This document shows, piece by piece, positions 45,468 to 55,233 of a DNA stretch of 64,000 nucleotides. The stretch is taken from NCBI RefSeq assembly GCF_012689525.1, contig NZ_CP051515.1:124001-188000 (forward strand), in the 5' to 3' direction. Source of the stretch: Paraburkholderia aromaticivorans. GTDB taxonomy: Bacteria; Pseudomonadota; Gammaproteobacteria; Burkholderiales; Burkholderiaceae. Within the stretch, counting starts at the first letter, position 1. Each line of letters starts with the position of its first letter. The translations under genes and the position numbers were made by a program. The notes beneath the pieces are model-generated. The model had not been told where the DNA came from, did no database searches, and saw only the letters and a program-made list of their open reading frames with translations.

Positions 45468-46237
45468 ATGACTTCTCCACCGGAGATGGAAATGGATTGC
45501 CCCGTGATGGCGTCCGAGCCGGGTTGGCAGAGCCAGAGCACCGCATTGGCGACCTGTTCCGGACTCACGAAGCGATGTTGCGGATTCGAGCGAAGCAAGC
45601 TTTCGCGCGCCTGTTGCTCGGTGCGCGAGGTCTTGCCGGTGATCTGTTCAAGCGATGCGTGCAGCAGTTCTGTTTCCGTGTAACCGGGGCAAACGGCGTT
45701 GACGGTGACGCCTTTTTTCGCGACTTCCAGCGCAAGCGAACGGGTGAGACCGATCACGCCATGTTTCGCGGCGCAATAGGCGGCGACGTACGCGTAGCCG
45801 ATCTGTCCCGCCGTGCTGGCCACGTTGACGATACGTCCGTGGCCGCGTTCGAGCATGCCGGGCAATACCGCGCGCGTGCCGAGAAAGACGCCGGTGAGAT
45901 TCACGTCCAGCATGCGCTGCCAGAGCGCCATGTCGGTGTGCGTGAACGGCGCGGCCTGCGCCTGGCCCGCGTTGTTGATGAGGATGTCGACAGCGCCGGC
46001 CTCGGTGAATGCACTCGCGACGGAGTCTTCCTGCGTGACGTCGACGCTGATGCAAGCCACGTCGCCCAGCGCGCGACATTTCTCGCGCTGCATGTCGAGA
46101 CGTTCCGCGTTGCGGCCCATCAACGTGACGCGCGCGCCGGCGCGTAGCAGAGCTTCCGCGACGGCGGAGCCGATGCCGCTGCCGCCGCCGGTGACGACCG
46201 CATGCTGGCCCGCGAGGGTGGAATTGAGCGTGTTCAC
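45464..46237 (-). CDS. Short-chain dehydrogenase (3-hydroxyacyl-CoA type)
   Basis: A 257-residue SDR with [16 protein letters not shown] (cofactor), INNAGQAQ, and the catalytic Ser-Tyr-Lys in [20 protein letters not shown]. It would oxidise or reduce a hydroxy/oxo acyl-CoA intermediate. The GTG start at 46237 overlaps the monooxygenase stop by four bases (GTGA), so the first two pathway genes are coupled. Longer upstream starts lie inside the previous gene. Confidence 0.92.
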   Translation of the reverse strand: MNTLNSTLAGQHAVVTGGGSGIGSAVAEALLRAGARVTLMGRNAERLDMQREKCRALGDVACISVDVTQEDSVASAFTEAGAVDILINNAGQAQAAPFTHTDMALWQRMLDVNLTGVFLGTRAVLPGMLERGHGRIVNVASTAGQIGYAYVAAYCAAKHGVIGLTRSLALEVAKKGVTVNAVCPGYTETELLHASLEQITGKTSRTEQQARESLLRSNPQHRFVSPEQVANAVLWLCQPGSDAITGQSISISGGEVM

Positions 46238-48606
46238 ACGGTTCCTTCGGCGCGTTGCGCGCGTTCTTGCGCCGACAGTCCGGCGTTCGCGGCGGCTTGA
46301 GCGCGCTCGCGTTCGAGGTTGCGTTCGAGTTGAGACTTCGCTGCGGTGTAGGGCTTCGGCCACATCACGTCGAAATAGCCGATCTTGGCCGCTTCGTTCA
46401 ACGTCCACGAAGGATTCGCCAGATGCGGGCGCGCAATCGCGCACAGATCCGCGCGGCCCGCCGCGATGATGCTGTTCACGTGATCCGCTTCGGAGATCGC
46501 GCCGACCGCGATCGTCGCGATGCCCGCTTCGTTGCGCACGCGGTCGGCGAACGGGGTCTGGAACATGCGGCCGAATACCGGCTTTTCTTCCTTGCTGACC
46601 TGGCCCGACGAGACATCGATCATGTCTGCGCCGGCTGCCTTGAAGGCTTGGGCGATCTTGACTGCGTCGTCGGGTGTCGTGCCGCCTTCGACCCAATCGT
46701 TCGCCGAGATACGCACGGAAATCGGCTTGTCCTGCGGCCAGACCGCGCGGATCGACTTGAAAACCTGCAACGGATAGCGCAGACGATTTTCGAGCGAGCC
46801 GCCGTATTCGTCAGTTCGGTGATTGGTGAGCGGCGACAGGAAGCTCGACAGGAAATAGCCGTGCGCGCAATGCAATTCGAGCCAGTCGAAGCCTGCCTCG
46901 GCCGACATTTGTGTGGCGCGGACGAACTGCGCTTCGATTTCGCGCAGTTCGTCTTGCGTGGCTTCGCGCGAATGCTGGCTGACGTCACGCAGATATTGTT
47001 GCGGCGATGCGGAGATGAGCGGCCAGTTGCCTTCCGCGAGTGGCTGATCGATGCCTTCCCACGAGACACGTGTTGAACCTTTCGCGCCGGAATGGCCGAT
47101 CTGGATGCCAATCTTCGCATCCGACTGACGATGCACGAGGTCGACGATACGCTTCCAGGCGGTGAGATGCTCGGGCGCATACATGCCGGGACACGCGGGC
47201 GTAATGCGCGCTTCGGGGGAGACGCAGGTCATTTCCGTCATGACCAGCCCTGCGCCGCCCATGGCGCGAGCGCCGAGATGCATCAGGTGATAGTCGCCCG
47301 CAATGCCGTCGACGGCGGAGTATTGCGCCATGGGCGATACCACTACGCGGTTTTTGAGCGTCACGCTACGCAACGTGAAGGGCGTGAACATGGGCGGGAC
47401 GGAGTGCTTCTCGGGCGCGCGATTCACGCCGGAGCGCTGGGCGAGCCAGTCTTCGAAACCGGATAGATACTGCGCGTCACGTTCACGCAAATTCTCGTGT
47501 GGGATGCGCTGCGAGCGCGTGAGCAGCGAATACGCGAACTGTTCCGGCTCGAACGACGTATAGCGGTCGACATGCTCGAACCATTCCGTCGAATTACGCG
47601 CCGCGTTCTGAATACGCAATACGTCGATGCTGCGCACGTCGGTGTAATGCTTCAGCGCGGCCGACAGATCACCCGGATGCGCGCCCATGCTGTTGGCGAG
47701 TTCGATCGAATCTTCGAGCGCGAGCTTGGTGCCTGAGCCGATCGAGAAGTGGGCAGTATGCGCGGCGTCGCCCATGAGGACGACCGGCGTTTGCGTGCCG
47801 TCAGCGTTGCTGCGCCAATGCACCCATTCGTCGTTGACGACACGTGGGAAACGAATCCACTGCGACGAGCCGCGCAAATGCGTCGCGTTCGACAGCAGGG
47901 CGTTGCCGTCCAGATACTTCGCGAACAGTTTCTCGCAGAAGGCGATGCTGTCTTCCTTGCTCATTTCGTCGAGGCCGGCAGCACGCCACACGCGCTCCGG
48001 CGCTTCGACGATGAACGTGGAGGTCTGATCGTCGAAACGATAAGCGTGCGCCTGGAACCAGCCGAATTCGGTTTCCTCGAAGGCGAAGGTGAAGGCGTCG
48101 AAGAGTTTTTTGGTGCCGAGCCAGACGAAGCGGCAATCGCGCATGTCGATGGCGGGCCGATAGGTGGCCGCGTACTTTTGACGAACCGCGCTGTTGGCGC
48201 CGTCGCAGGCGATGATCAGGTCGGCTTCGTAGACGCTGTCGTCCGTGACCTGGGTTTCGAAAACCAGCTTGACGCCGAGTTCTTCGCAGCGCGCCTGCAG
48301 GATATTCAGCAGACGCTTACGGCCGATGCCGCAGAAGCCGTGACCCGACGAACGGATTTGCCGGCCGCGGAAATTGATCTCGATGTCGTCCCAGTGATTG
48401 AAGGCATCGAGGATCGCGTCGGCGCTGGGGGCGTCGGCGGCGCGCAGATTGCCGAGCGTCTGGTCGGAGAAGACGACGCCCCAGCCGAAGGTGTCGTAGG
48501 GACGGTTGCGCTCGACGACCGTGACGTCGTAGGCCGGGTTCCGGCTTTTCATCAAGAGGCCGAAGTACAGGCCGGCTGGGCCGCCACCAATGCAAACGAT
48601 GCGCAT
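46234..48606 (-). CDS. 2-Aminobenzoyl-CoA monooxygenase/reductase (salicylyl-CoA 5-hydroxylase-like)
   Basis: A 790-residue fusion. Residues 1 to about 390 are a class A flavin monooxygenase ([13 protein letters not shown] for [19 protein letters not shown] as the second FAD motif). Residues about 395-770 are an old yellow enzyme-like reductase ([20 protein letters not shown], then [16 protein letters not shown] with the catalytic Tyr region). The family in Azoarcus hydroxylates and then reduces the ring of 2-aminobenzoyl-CoA; some databases call it salicylyl-CoA 5-hydroxylase. It is the first gene after the cluster promoter. Confidence 0.9.
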   Translation of the reverse strand: MRIVCIGGGPAGLYFGLLMKSRNPAYDVTVVERNRPYDTFGWGVVFSDQTLGNLRAADAPSADAILDAFNHWDDIEINFRGRQIRSSGHGFCGIGRKRLLNILQARCEELGVKLVFETQVTDDSVYEADLIIACDGANSAVRQKYAATYRPAIDMRDCRFVWLGTKKLFDAFTFAFEETEFGWFQAHAYRFDDQTSTFIVEAPERVWRAAGLDEMSKEDSIAFCEKLFAKYLDGNALLSNATHLRGSSQWIRFPRVVNDEWVHWRSNADGTQTPVVLMGDAAHTAHFSIGSGTKLALEDSIELANSMGAHPGDLSAALKHYTDVRSIDVLRIQNAARNSTEWFEHVDRYTSFEPEQFAYSLLTRSQRIPHENLRERDAQYLSGFEDWLAQRSGVNRAPEKHSVPPMFTPFTLRSVTLKNRVVVSPMAQYSAVDGIAGDYHLMHLGARAMGGAGLVMTEMTCVSPEARITPACPGMYAPEHLTAWKRIVDLVHRQSDAKIGIQIGHSGAKGSTRVSWEGIDQPLAEGNWPLISASPQQYLRDVSQHSREATQDELREIEAQFVRATQMSAEAGFDWLELHCAHGYFLSSFLSPLTNHRTDEYGGSLENRLRYPLQVFKSIRAVWPQDKPISVRISANDWVEGGTTPDDAVKIAQAFKAAGADMIDVSSGQVSKEEKPVFGRMFQTPFADRVRNEAGIATIAVGAISEADHVNSIIAAGRADLCAIARPHLANPSWTLNEAAKIGYFDVMWPKPYTAAKSQLERNLERERAQAAANAGLSAQERAQRAEGTV

Positions 48607-48642
48607 GCTTGTTCCCCATATGTGAACGCTGCTGATGGGGGT

Positions 48643-48671
48643 AATTTAGGCTTCGATAGTTTAGATGTCAA
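48643..48671 (-). promoter_or_regulatory. Sigma70 promoter of the aminobenzoyl-CoA cluster
   Basis: On the minus strand TTGACA (48671-48666) is followed by a 17-base spacer and TAAATT (48648-48643). The -35 is consensus and the spacing optimal. It lies 37 bases upstream of the first gene of the cluster. Confidence 0.7.
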
Positions 48672-48676
48672 GTAAA
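48660..48676. promoter_or_regulatory. MarR-like operator overlapping the -35
   Basis: A 17-base imperfect palindrome of form TTTA-N2-TG-N-CA-N2-TAAA covers the -35 box. MarR operators are commonly of this size and placement; the co-transcribed MarR gene at 44907-45467 is the likely ligand. Confidence 0.55.
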
Positions 48677-48882
48677 TTTGGGGGTGGAGGGCGCGTCGGT
48701 GCCCGCCAACATGACGAGCACCGACGGCCTACGGCGTTCACATTGCGATAGATCGGAAAGTTGAAACCATCATCTCGCTGTACGCGCAGGCATTAAAGAG
48801 CAAAAACTTGCGCCCAACCTCGGGCCCGGCTCCCTTCATGAAAGCGCAATAGCGAGCAAGCGCGAACCTATCCAGGACTCGA

Positions 48883-49482
48883 CTAGCGAAAGCCGTAGAC
48901 CAGGACCTTTTTCCCCTCAAAGCTTTCTTGCACACCTTGCGTGCAACTCGGGGGGCATATTGTGCCGTCCGGCGTCTGGCCAGCTACGGTGACCGCCTTG
49001 GAGACAACCGATTCGACGACCGACCCGTCGGCAGCGACGACGATTTGCAGGTCAGTCTCGACGCCGGCCGGCACGGGTCCGGCGGTATAGATGATTTGCA
49101 TGGTGCCGGTGCAATCCGAGTTCACCGTGTAGGTGCCGTTCTGGTTCGGATTGAATGTCGTCTGCCCCCCTTTCGGCAGGCCGGCGATTACCCCGTAGTC
49201 GGTGCGTGAGAATTGGCCTGCACCGTTGAACGTCACGAGGGCGACGTCATCGAGGATAGACGGGGACGCGTACGGATGCACCAAATTATCCGGACCGATC
49301 AATCCAAGAATTTGTCCGTGACCGATAAACGCATACGGTCCCTTTAGCGTTGCGTTCGAACAAAGGCCGCCGGAATGGTCGCCGCCGCCCGCATGCTCGC
49401 CGCCGCCAGCCTGCGCGGCGCCGCTGAGCGAGAGAAGCGCAACGGCAGTTGCCGACAGAATGCATAAATGCTTGATCTTCAT
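48883..49482 (-). CDS. Secreted hypothetical protein
   Basis: A 199-residue exported protein. A Sec signal peptide (basic start, hydrophobic core, cut after AQA near residue 24) is followed by a Gly/His-rich stretch (GGGEHAGGGDHSGG) and a beta-rich domain opening CSNATLKGPYAFIGHG, seen in several families of secreted proteins of unknown function. Four Cys residues could form disulfides. ATG 49482 is 6 bases after AAGGAG, better than the overlapping ATG at 49488. Convergence or operon partners are absent. Confidence 0.75.
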   Translation of the reverse strand: MKIKHLCILSATAVALLSLSGAAQAGGGEHAGGGDHSGGLCSNATLKGPYAFIGHGQILGLIGPDNLVHPYASPSILDDVALVTFNGAGQFSRTDYGVIAGLPKGGQTTFNPNQNGTYTVNSDCTGTMQIIYTAGPVPAGVETDLQIVVAADGSVVESVVSKAVTVAGQTPDGTICPPSCTQGVQESFEGKKVLVYGFR

Positions 49483-50340
49483 GGTCATCTCCTTGTTAGC
49501 GAATCAGGCGTTTAACATCACAGCGCGCAGGAGGGCTGTCGCCTGGCTGGATCAGGTGTCCAATTCAAACAAACAAAATTAAAAATCGCCGCCGTTTGCG
49601 GAGCAAGCAATGAGAGAACGCGAGGCCGTGGGTGCGGCCGGCTGTTCCGGAGAGTGAGGCGAGAAAGGCCAGGCGTAGGCCAAAGCAATCAATGGCGAAA
49701 TGCTTCACCAAGCGGTCATTTTTCGCTCGATGTCGGCGGACACGTGCGGAAGGGGTGCACACAAGCACGCGCAATGGTGACTTCGTGAGTCGGCCACGCT
49801 TTAAAGTCGCATAGCAAAAAAAGTGTAATCCACGATATGCGGGGGTGCCAGATGAATATCGGACAAAAGACAGGCGCATTCAGAATCGCGTGATGAGGAC
49901 AATGCGCAATCGGCGGTTAGCGAATGACTGCGGAGGCCTCATAGGTCGGCCGGCACGTAGGCGGGATTGTCGACGTCACGGCAACACGGCAACACGGCAA
50001 CACGGCAACACGGCACTCTGGCCGAGTTGCACCAAAGCAAGCTCTCGTACGTGGACTTGCGGTCGTTCGTTGGTGAATTGCACGAAGCCCGAGTTCCATC
50101 ATCCTTGCGTTGACGTACCTCGCGATTCGCGCTCATGCCAACATCGCGATCGGGCGGTAGATACATCAACCCAATGTGTGCCGGCACGACGCGCCGAACT
50201 CGACACGATCCTGTCGGCCGCGATCTGGATTGGCTTGTCGGAGCAACGAACCACTTCTGATGCGACAGCAGGCTAACGCTGTTGGTGAACCATGGCCGCA
50301 TCTTCACGCGCCAGAGTGAGAAGCGCGTTAGCTCGGACAG
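49483..50340. other. Long intergenic region with an octamer repeat
   Basis: About 860 bases without a supported gene. The 80 bases next to 49482 are the upstream region of the secreted protein. The middle has mixed composition and only short frames. The tandem octamer at 49978-50015 is the only clear structure. No tRNA or IS end was recognised. Confidence 0.5.
49978..50015 (+). repeat. Tandem octamer repeat (ACGGCAAC)n
   Basis: Four perfect copies of ACGGCAAC are followed by a partial fifth unit. It lies outside any supported gene. Copy number of such repeats often varies between strains. Confidence 0.9.
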
Positions 50341-50898
50341 TCAGTAAGACCAGTAGCCGAAGCGTTGCGGGTAGCCATAAACGACGGGAGCCGGTGCATA
50401 CGCGACGGGAGGCGGAGCGTAGACAGGCGCGGTGGTATAGACGGCCGGCTGGGAAATACTGTTGCCCTTCGAGGCCATGCATTGCGCGTAGGCGGCGTTG
50501 TATCGCGCCTGCAGACTGGCCGAAGTGGCTTGCGCGCCGTTTGCACCGACGGCACTGCCAAGCAGCAGGCCCGCGCCCGCACCGATCGCTGCGCCAATGC
50601 CGGCGTCGCCTGCCGCAGCGCCGAGCAGCGCGCCAGCGGCCGCTCCGCCCACGGTTCCGATCGCACTGCTGCCGACGCCCTCAGGTATTGCGCCGTGTGC
50701 CGGTGCGGCGGCATTGTCCGAGCGGAACGCGTAATCCCGGCAAGCGTAGTCTTCCTGCTGGAACACGCTTATCGGTTTGCCGCCTGGCGGCAATGCAACG
50801 ACCGACGGGCCGGTCGGCGGCATGACGGCGCAGCCGGTGAGCGCAACGGTGACCAAGCATACGGGCAAGGCTATGCGCGCGGTTCTTAAGAGCTTCAT
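50341..50898 (-). CDS. Glycine-zipper outer-membrane lipoprotein
   Basis: A 185-residue lipoprotein. The signal peptide ends in a lipobox VALTGC at about residues 18-23. After a short Pro-rich linker, a glycine-zipper region (about 75-120, AAAGALLGAAAGDAGIGAAIGAG) could insert into or associate with the membrane. The C-terminal 45 residues are rich in Pro, Ala and Tyr. A Cys pair flanks the zipper (YACRDYAF, AQCMASKG). Similar proteins are common in Burkholderia; function unknown. Confidence 0.85.
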   Translation of the reverse strand: MKLLRTARIALPVCLVTVALTGCAVMPPTGPSVVALPPGGKPISVFQQEDYACRDYAFRSDNAAAPAHGAIPEGVGSSAIGTVGGAAAGALLGAAAGDAGIGAAIGAGAGLLLGSAVGANGAQATSASLQARYNAAYAQCMASKGNSISQPAVYTTAPVYAPPPVAYAPAPVVYGYPQRFGYWSY

Positions 50899-50944
50899 GA
50901 TGTCACGTCCCCTGATTCGATGACGCCATCTTGAACGCGCACAA

Positions 50945-51106
50945 TTAGCCCTGAATTAGCTTGACGCCGCGCAGGGCGGGCGAGGGTTTGTCTAACCCCA
51001 TTCCTTCATCACCGCCGTCGGCTTCCCGGGATGATTCCACCATAGCTATGACGCGCTTGAGGTTGTACGCCAATACCCGAAGCTTGCGGATAGTCGCCTG
51101 ACGCGA
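50945..51106 (-). pseudogene. Transposase C-terminal remnant (IS1182/IS5-like)
   Basis: A minus-strand frame of 53 codons without a start reads IRKLRVLAYNLKRVIAMVE, which matches the characteristic end of IS1182/IS5-type transposases (R-V-L-A-Y-N-L-K-R-V). It then runs into unrelated sequence and a TAA at 50945-50947. The rest of the element, including inverted repeats, is gone. Confidence 0.6.
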
Positions 51107-51146
51107 CTAAACAGCAATGTCCGATGCGCTATCGGCCGTTACGGCA

Positions 51147-51944
51147 TCACCCGCCGCTCGGAAAATACGATGCGTCGACGAGATAGTGCTCGCGGGTGAA
51201 CGCGCCGTAGATATATTGCGGATTCTCGACGTCCTTGTTGTAGTACTCGTGCCACCAGCTTGCCGACTGCCAGATCGCCTCGGGGCAACTGGACCGGCTC
51301 TCAAGTCCGGGCGTGAGATCGAATCCATTGGCCGCATACGCCGTCTCCAGCATCGCGGCCGAAGGCATGCCGAAGCCTTCGCCCAATGGATTCGACGGCA
51401 CGCCGCAACCCCAGGCATAGCCTATCCAACGCAGCAGCAGACTCGACAGATCAATCGACATGCGCTCACGGTGCAGTTGCGTGAGACTCGCTTGAATCGC
51501 TTCGCCCGCGACGGGCCACACGATGAGCGCCACGTTCGGATACTGTTCGGGGGAATCGATATGCGCGAGCGTGCCTGTCTGGATCGCATTGCAGATGGGC
51601 GCAAATCCGTCCGGCGGATACCAGGCTTCCGGCGAAAGCGACACGCTGATCACTTCCGTGTCTTTCGTCGCGGCTTTGCTTTTCACGCCAATGAACATCG
51701 CCTGCGACCACGAACTCGGCGACATGTCACTGCGCACGTGCGCCTGCGCGAGTCTCAAGCGGAACGACAGTGGATCGGCGCCGCCGATCAACAGGATGAA
51801 ACTGTGCTCCTTGATGCCTTTCAACGGGACGCTCTTGAGCGCCCGGTTGATCCACACGATGTTGCCTTCCTTCTTCTTCCGTGTCAGCGCGAGCAGATTC
51901 TTATTGCGGGCTGCCGCTCTGGACCGGCGTGCGATGACTGACAT
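51147..51944 (-). CDS. Hypothetical protein paired with a PhoD-like phosphatase
   Basis: A 265-residue protein with a basic N-terminus (RRSRAAARNK, then TRKKKEGNIVWIN) and no signal peptide. No known domain was recognised; the C-terminal half is rich in Trp, Tyr and Pro (QSASWWHEYYNKDVENPQ). It starts 23 bases after the phosphatase gene on the same strand, which suggests co-expression. ATG 51944 has GGGAG upstream at a somewhat long spacing. Confidence 0.7.
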   Translation of the reverse strand: MSVIARRSRAAARNKNLLALTRKKKEGNIVWINRALKSVPLKGIKEHSFILLIGGADPLSFRLRLAQAHVRSDMSPSSWSQAMFIGVKSKAATKDTEVISVSLSPEAWYPPDGFAPICNAIQTGTLAHIDSPEQYPNVALIVWPVAGEAIQASLTQLHRERMSIDLSSLLLRWIGYAWGCGVPSNPLGEGFGMPSAAMLETAYAANGFDLTPGLESRSSCPEAIWQSASWWHEYYNKDVENPQYIYGAFTREHYLVDASYFPSGG

Positions 51945-51967
51945 GATGGTGGTCTCCCTTGATCGTT

Positions 51968-53515
51968 TCAGTGAGCGGCCGTCAGTTTGAAATGCGCGCT
52001 CCAACGCGTTTTCGCATTCACTTCCTGATCGCGATGAAGCGGCACGCAGTCGACCTGAACATTGAGAGACCCGCCCACACGTTGAATGCAGAGCATCAGC
52101 GCAAGATTGCCTCTCATCGTTGACGAGGGGCGAGGGTTGAGGGTCGTCGGCAGCAGGAGCGACTGATAGTCGCCCAGGCTGCCGAATCTCGATGGCGGAT
52201 CGCCGGGGTTAGGGTGCGTGGGCCAGGGATCGCGTGGCCCGAACCAGCCGGCAATCGCCGACTTGACCTTCTTGAATTCGTCGATCCCAAGCGACTTGAC
52301 CAGCGACGTGGGCGATGAAATCACTTCATAGACCGGGCCGCGGTTCAACGTATCGGCGCGCAGTATCCTGCCCCAGTGAACATCGCCGGTCAGGCAGGTC
52401 AGCGGCAATCCCGCAGTCGAGACGCGTTCGATCTGTTCCACCATGAAGCGATAGTCGGCTTCGTAATTCGCCAACTCGTAGTCCGCAACGTGGCCATCGA
52501 ACGCGCTCGCCGGATCGGCAAAGAGCGATTGTCCCGTCAATAGAAAACCGTAACGGGGGTTGGGCATGTTCGCGGAGGCAACGAGCGTGTTCACCCATGC
52601 GGCGAGCGCGTCGCGGCCCGCGTTGCCAAGCAGCGCACCTGACGGGTTGAGCATGGTTGCGTGATCAGGCGCATTGCCGACGCCTCTTTCGCGCTGACTG
52701 CGCGTATCCAGCAACAGGATCGAAAGAGGCTCTATGTCGATCACGCGTGGCTGCCCCAGCGGGCCCGGGTAGCCTTGCTGAAACATGCTGAAGCCGATTT
52801 CGGCTGCGGTGCGCCAGCGGTCCCTGCCCGCTTCGGTCCAACTATTCTGGATGAGCGGGCTCTTGAAGGGGGCGTTGTTCCAGTACTCGTGATCATCGGG
52901 AATCGACGCGACGGGCGCCAGCGAGAGCAATTGCGGAAACCCTTCTGGAATGCCGCTTCCATTCGCGGGCGACGCACCGGGCGCATACCAGTTGCTCACG
53001 TAGTCTTCCTGGAACTTTGCTTCGAGCCAGGCCTGGTTATTCGAAAAGTTGAGTTCCGTGGGCAGGTCCAGATAGACCTGATCGCCTGCGAACAGCACGA
53101 GGTCTGGACGCGGCTTATATGACGAGATCCATCTGCCCGCTTCGCCGTGCCGGTCCTGTGCGCCGTGAAAACATGACAGAAGCAGCAGATTGAATCGCTC
53201 ACCGAATTCCTGAGGGATCGCTTGAGGCAGGGTGCGAAATGACCGCACGACGGGCGCGATGGCGTCGAGGCTCAATCCGGCTTCATGCTCGGAAGCCGGC
53301 GCAAGGCCACTGAATTCGACAACCGTGGAGCAGAAAGGGAGCTTTCCCTGAACTTTCCAGCACTGCAGCGGGCGCACGGTCGAAGGCACGACCGGTTTGC
53401 CGCCGAGTGTCCAGGCCAGCGCCGATGCAGTGCCATTGGCAGCCGCGAGAATGCCGGCCCATACGCGTAACGTCGTGGCGTTATCGGCGACGTGATTCAC
53501 AAGAGACACGATCAT
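51968..53515 (-). CDS. PhoD-like metallophosphatase
   Basis: A 515-residue protein with the metallophosphatase blocks LFAGDQVYLDLP, ASIPDDHEYWNNA (D-D-H-E) and TCLTGDVHWGRIL in the right order, as in PhoD-like alkaline phosphatase/phosphodiesterases. LLLLSCFHGAQDR supplies the first metal region. Classical PhoD is Tat-exported; here no twin-arginine signal is visible with the start at 53515, so it may be cytoplasmic. The substrate may be a phosphoester or phospholipid. It is the first gene of a two-gene unit. Confidence 0.85.
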   Translation of the reverse strand: MIVSLVNHVADNATTLRVWAGILAAANGTASALAWTLGGKPVVPSTVRPLQCWKVQGKLPFCSTVVEFSGLAPASEHEAGLSLDAIAPVVRSFRTLPQAIPQEFGERFNLLLLSCFHGAQDRHGEAGRWISSYKPRPDLVLFAGDQVYLDLPTELNFSNNQAWLEAKFQEDYVSNWYAPGASPANGSGIPEGFPQLLSLAPVASIPDDHEYWNNAPFKSPLIQNSWTEAGRDRWRTAAEIGFSMFQQGYPGPLGQPRVIDIEPLSILLLDTRSQRERGVGNAPDHATMLNPSGALLGNAGRDALAAWVNTLVASANMPNPRYGFLLTGQSLFADPASAFDGHVADYELANYEADYRFMVEQIERVSTAGLPLTCLTGDVHWGRILRADTLNRGPVYEVISSPTSLVKSLGIDEFKKVKSAIAGWFGPRDPWPTHPNPGDPPSRFGSLGDYQSLLLPTTLNPRPSSTMRGNLALMLCIQRVGGSLNVQVDCVPLHRDQEVNAKTRWSAHFKLTAAH

Positions 53516-53942
53516 TTCGATGGCCCGGAAGAATGATTCGTTCTTGTGTTTCGAACGGGCAATACCTGTCCGGCGCAATCAAAGTTGCGCGGACGAGCAC
53601 GGCATTCGATGGCCCACTCGATCAGGATGGAATTCTCCAATCAGCATAGAAATAGACCTGACAATTTGTAATGAGGGTTTTCCGGACCACCAGACAGGCG
53701 ATCAATCGCTCCAACGTGCGGAAGTCAACATTCAATCAGGCGCGCAAGGCGTATGAAAGCATCGTTGAAAGCAAAAAAGAAAACTAATGCGCCGACGGTC
53801 TATCCAGGGCGGCTGACGGGCGAGAGAGCCATCCGGGGAAGCTGCATTCGGTCGAGGAGATCGATACGGAAATGCAGAAACGCTTCGGGAACATGAATCC
53901 CCGAGAGCCTGTCTCCGATCCTGATGAACGGAGGTGATTGCC
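53516..53942. other. Intergenic region with possible tiny ORF before the M6 pseudogene
   Basis: About 430 bases. A plus-strand frame open from 53788 to TGA 53935-53937 (DTEMQKRFGNMNPREPVS and so on) ends inside the ribosome site of the next gene, as a coupled upstream gene would, but it has no good start. ATG 53754 opens a 46-codon basic frame in another phase. Neither is called. The promoter of the phosphatase gene is on the other side. Confidence 0.4.
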
Positions 53943-54948
53943 ATGCGTTGCCACGTCAAGCCTATCCGCAATCATGTTTGCACCCACGCGTTTTGCCGCG
54001 TGCCGCTGTCGCCAGACGCAATCGCTCAACTCTATGCGCGCTTCATGGAGCTCAAGGAAAAGCGCCGGTTGCCAAAGAGCATGACGTTCGACTAGTACTA
54101 TTCTGTTTGGCGCAGCAGCAGGCGCGGCGAGAATTTCGTGGGTCTGGACGACGGCGCTCTTTATCATCCATGCGGGCGGCGGAGCGGAGCAGACATTGTC
54201 GCGCGACGACGTATGGAGCCACAAATGGGTCATTCCAGACGGCGTGAAGGTTGGCCCCAAACTTACCGTGCAAACTTATCTGACGGTGCCGGAAGATTGC
54301 AACATGGGCGTATGCGCGCACGAATGGGGACATCTCGCCGCGCGCTGGGCCGACTACTACGACACGGGCCGCGTTCAGCAGATGCAGTCGAACGGGCTCG
54401 GCAATTACTGTCTGATGGCGGCGGGCTAGTGGGGCAACAACGGACTGACGCCCGTGCTTCCGAACGGCATGCTGCGCATGTTTCATAGCTGGATCGAACC
54501 AAGGCTCGTCACGAAGACGACGAAGAACATTGACCTCGAACCCGCGGCCGAGGGCGGCAGCATCGTCTATATCAACAACGCTGCGCGAATGGTCGAAGAG
54601 CAGTACATCATCGTCGAGTATCGGCGGCGACGCGGACAGGATTCGTTTGCGCCGGATAAGGGCGTGGCAATCTATGTCGTGGACGAGCGGATCGACAACG
54701 TCAACGACGAACAGCATCTCGCCATCGAACTGATGCAGGCCGACAACCGGCGCGATCTCGCGAAGATTTTCGAACAGGGTAATCGCCGCGACTCGACGGA
54801 CCTGTATCCGAACGGCACCAAACGCTCGATCGGCAAGGCAACCAAGCCCGCGCTCCATTTGCCCGATGGCAAATGGAGCGGCGTGACGATCACCGTGTCG
54901 GGAACGCCTGGGGCTGACAAGATGAAAATTAGCGTGACGATGGAGTGA
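53943..54948 (+). pseudogene. M6-like metallopeptidase, broken by two stops and a frameshift
   Basis: ATG 53943 follows a strong GGAGGTGA. The frame reads a helical N-terminus (DAIAQLYARFMELKEKRR) to a TAG at 54093-54095, continues readable to about 54170, then the match moves one base (LFIIHAGGGAEQTLSRDDVW). The catalytic HEWGH at about 54320 is intact, with YYDTG and YCLMAAG following. A second TAG at 54427-54429 replaces a residue where a Ser is usual; the frame then continues to the real end at 54948. M6 peptidases (immune inhibitor A type) are secreted Zn proteases. Three lesions mean it is inactive unless expressed in pieces. Confidence 0.8.
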
Positions 54949-55233
54949 GGCGGGCGCAGCGCAGTATCGGCGAAGGCCGGACCGGACGAGATGAACGCGT
55001 TCGGTCGGGCCTCCCGTGCGCGAGGTAATGACTCTTCTGTTCCGAGAGCTGCCGCTTAACTGATCGTGCGGCTACCCGCCAAAATGGGGCGAAAGTAGCG
55101 CTGACGCGACAGACTATATCTCGCGGTCACATACGAGTTTCCTTGGTGTTGCGTGTCAAGATGGCGGAGACCGGTCCCTACCAGTATGCTATCGGACTCG
55201 GCGATCGATCCACGCATGCAACACGGGAGCAAC

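Noticed and set aside
49978..50015. CRISPR-like repeat array
   Set aside because: Units are 8 bases and directly adjacent with no spacers, so it is a simple tandem repeat.
53788..53937. Tiny frame ending in the ribosome site of the M6 pseudogene
   Set aside because: No credible start codon and no recognisable product, although the stop position would suit coupling.
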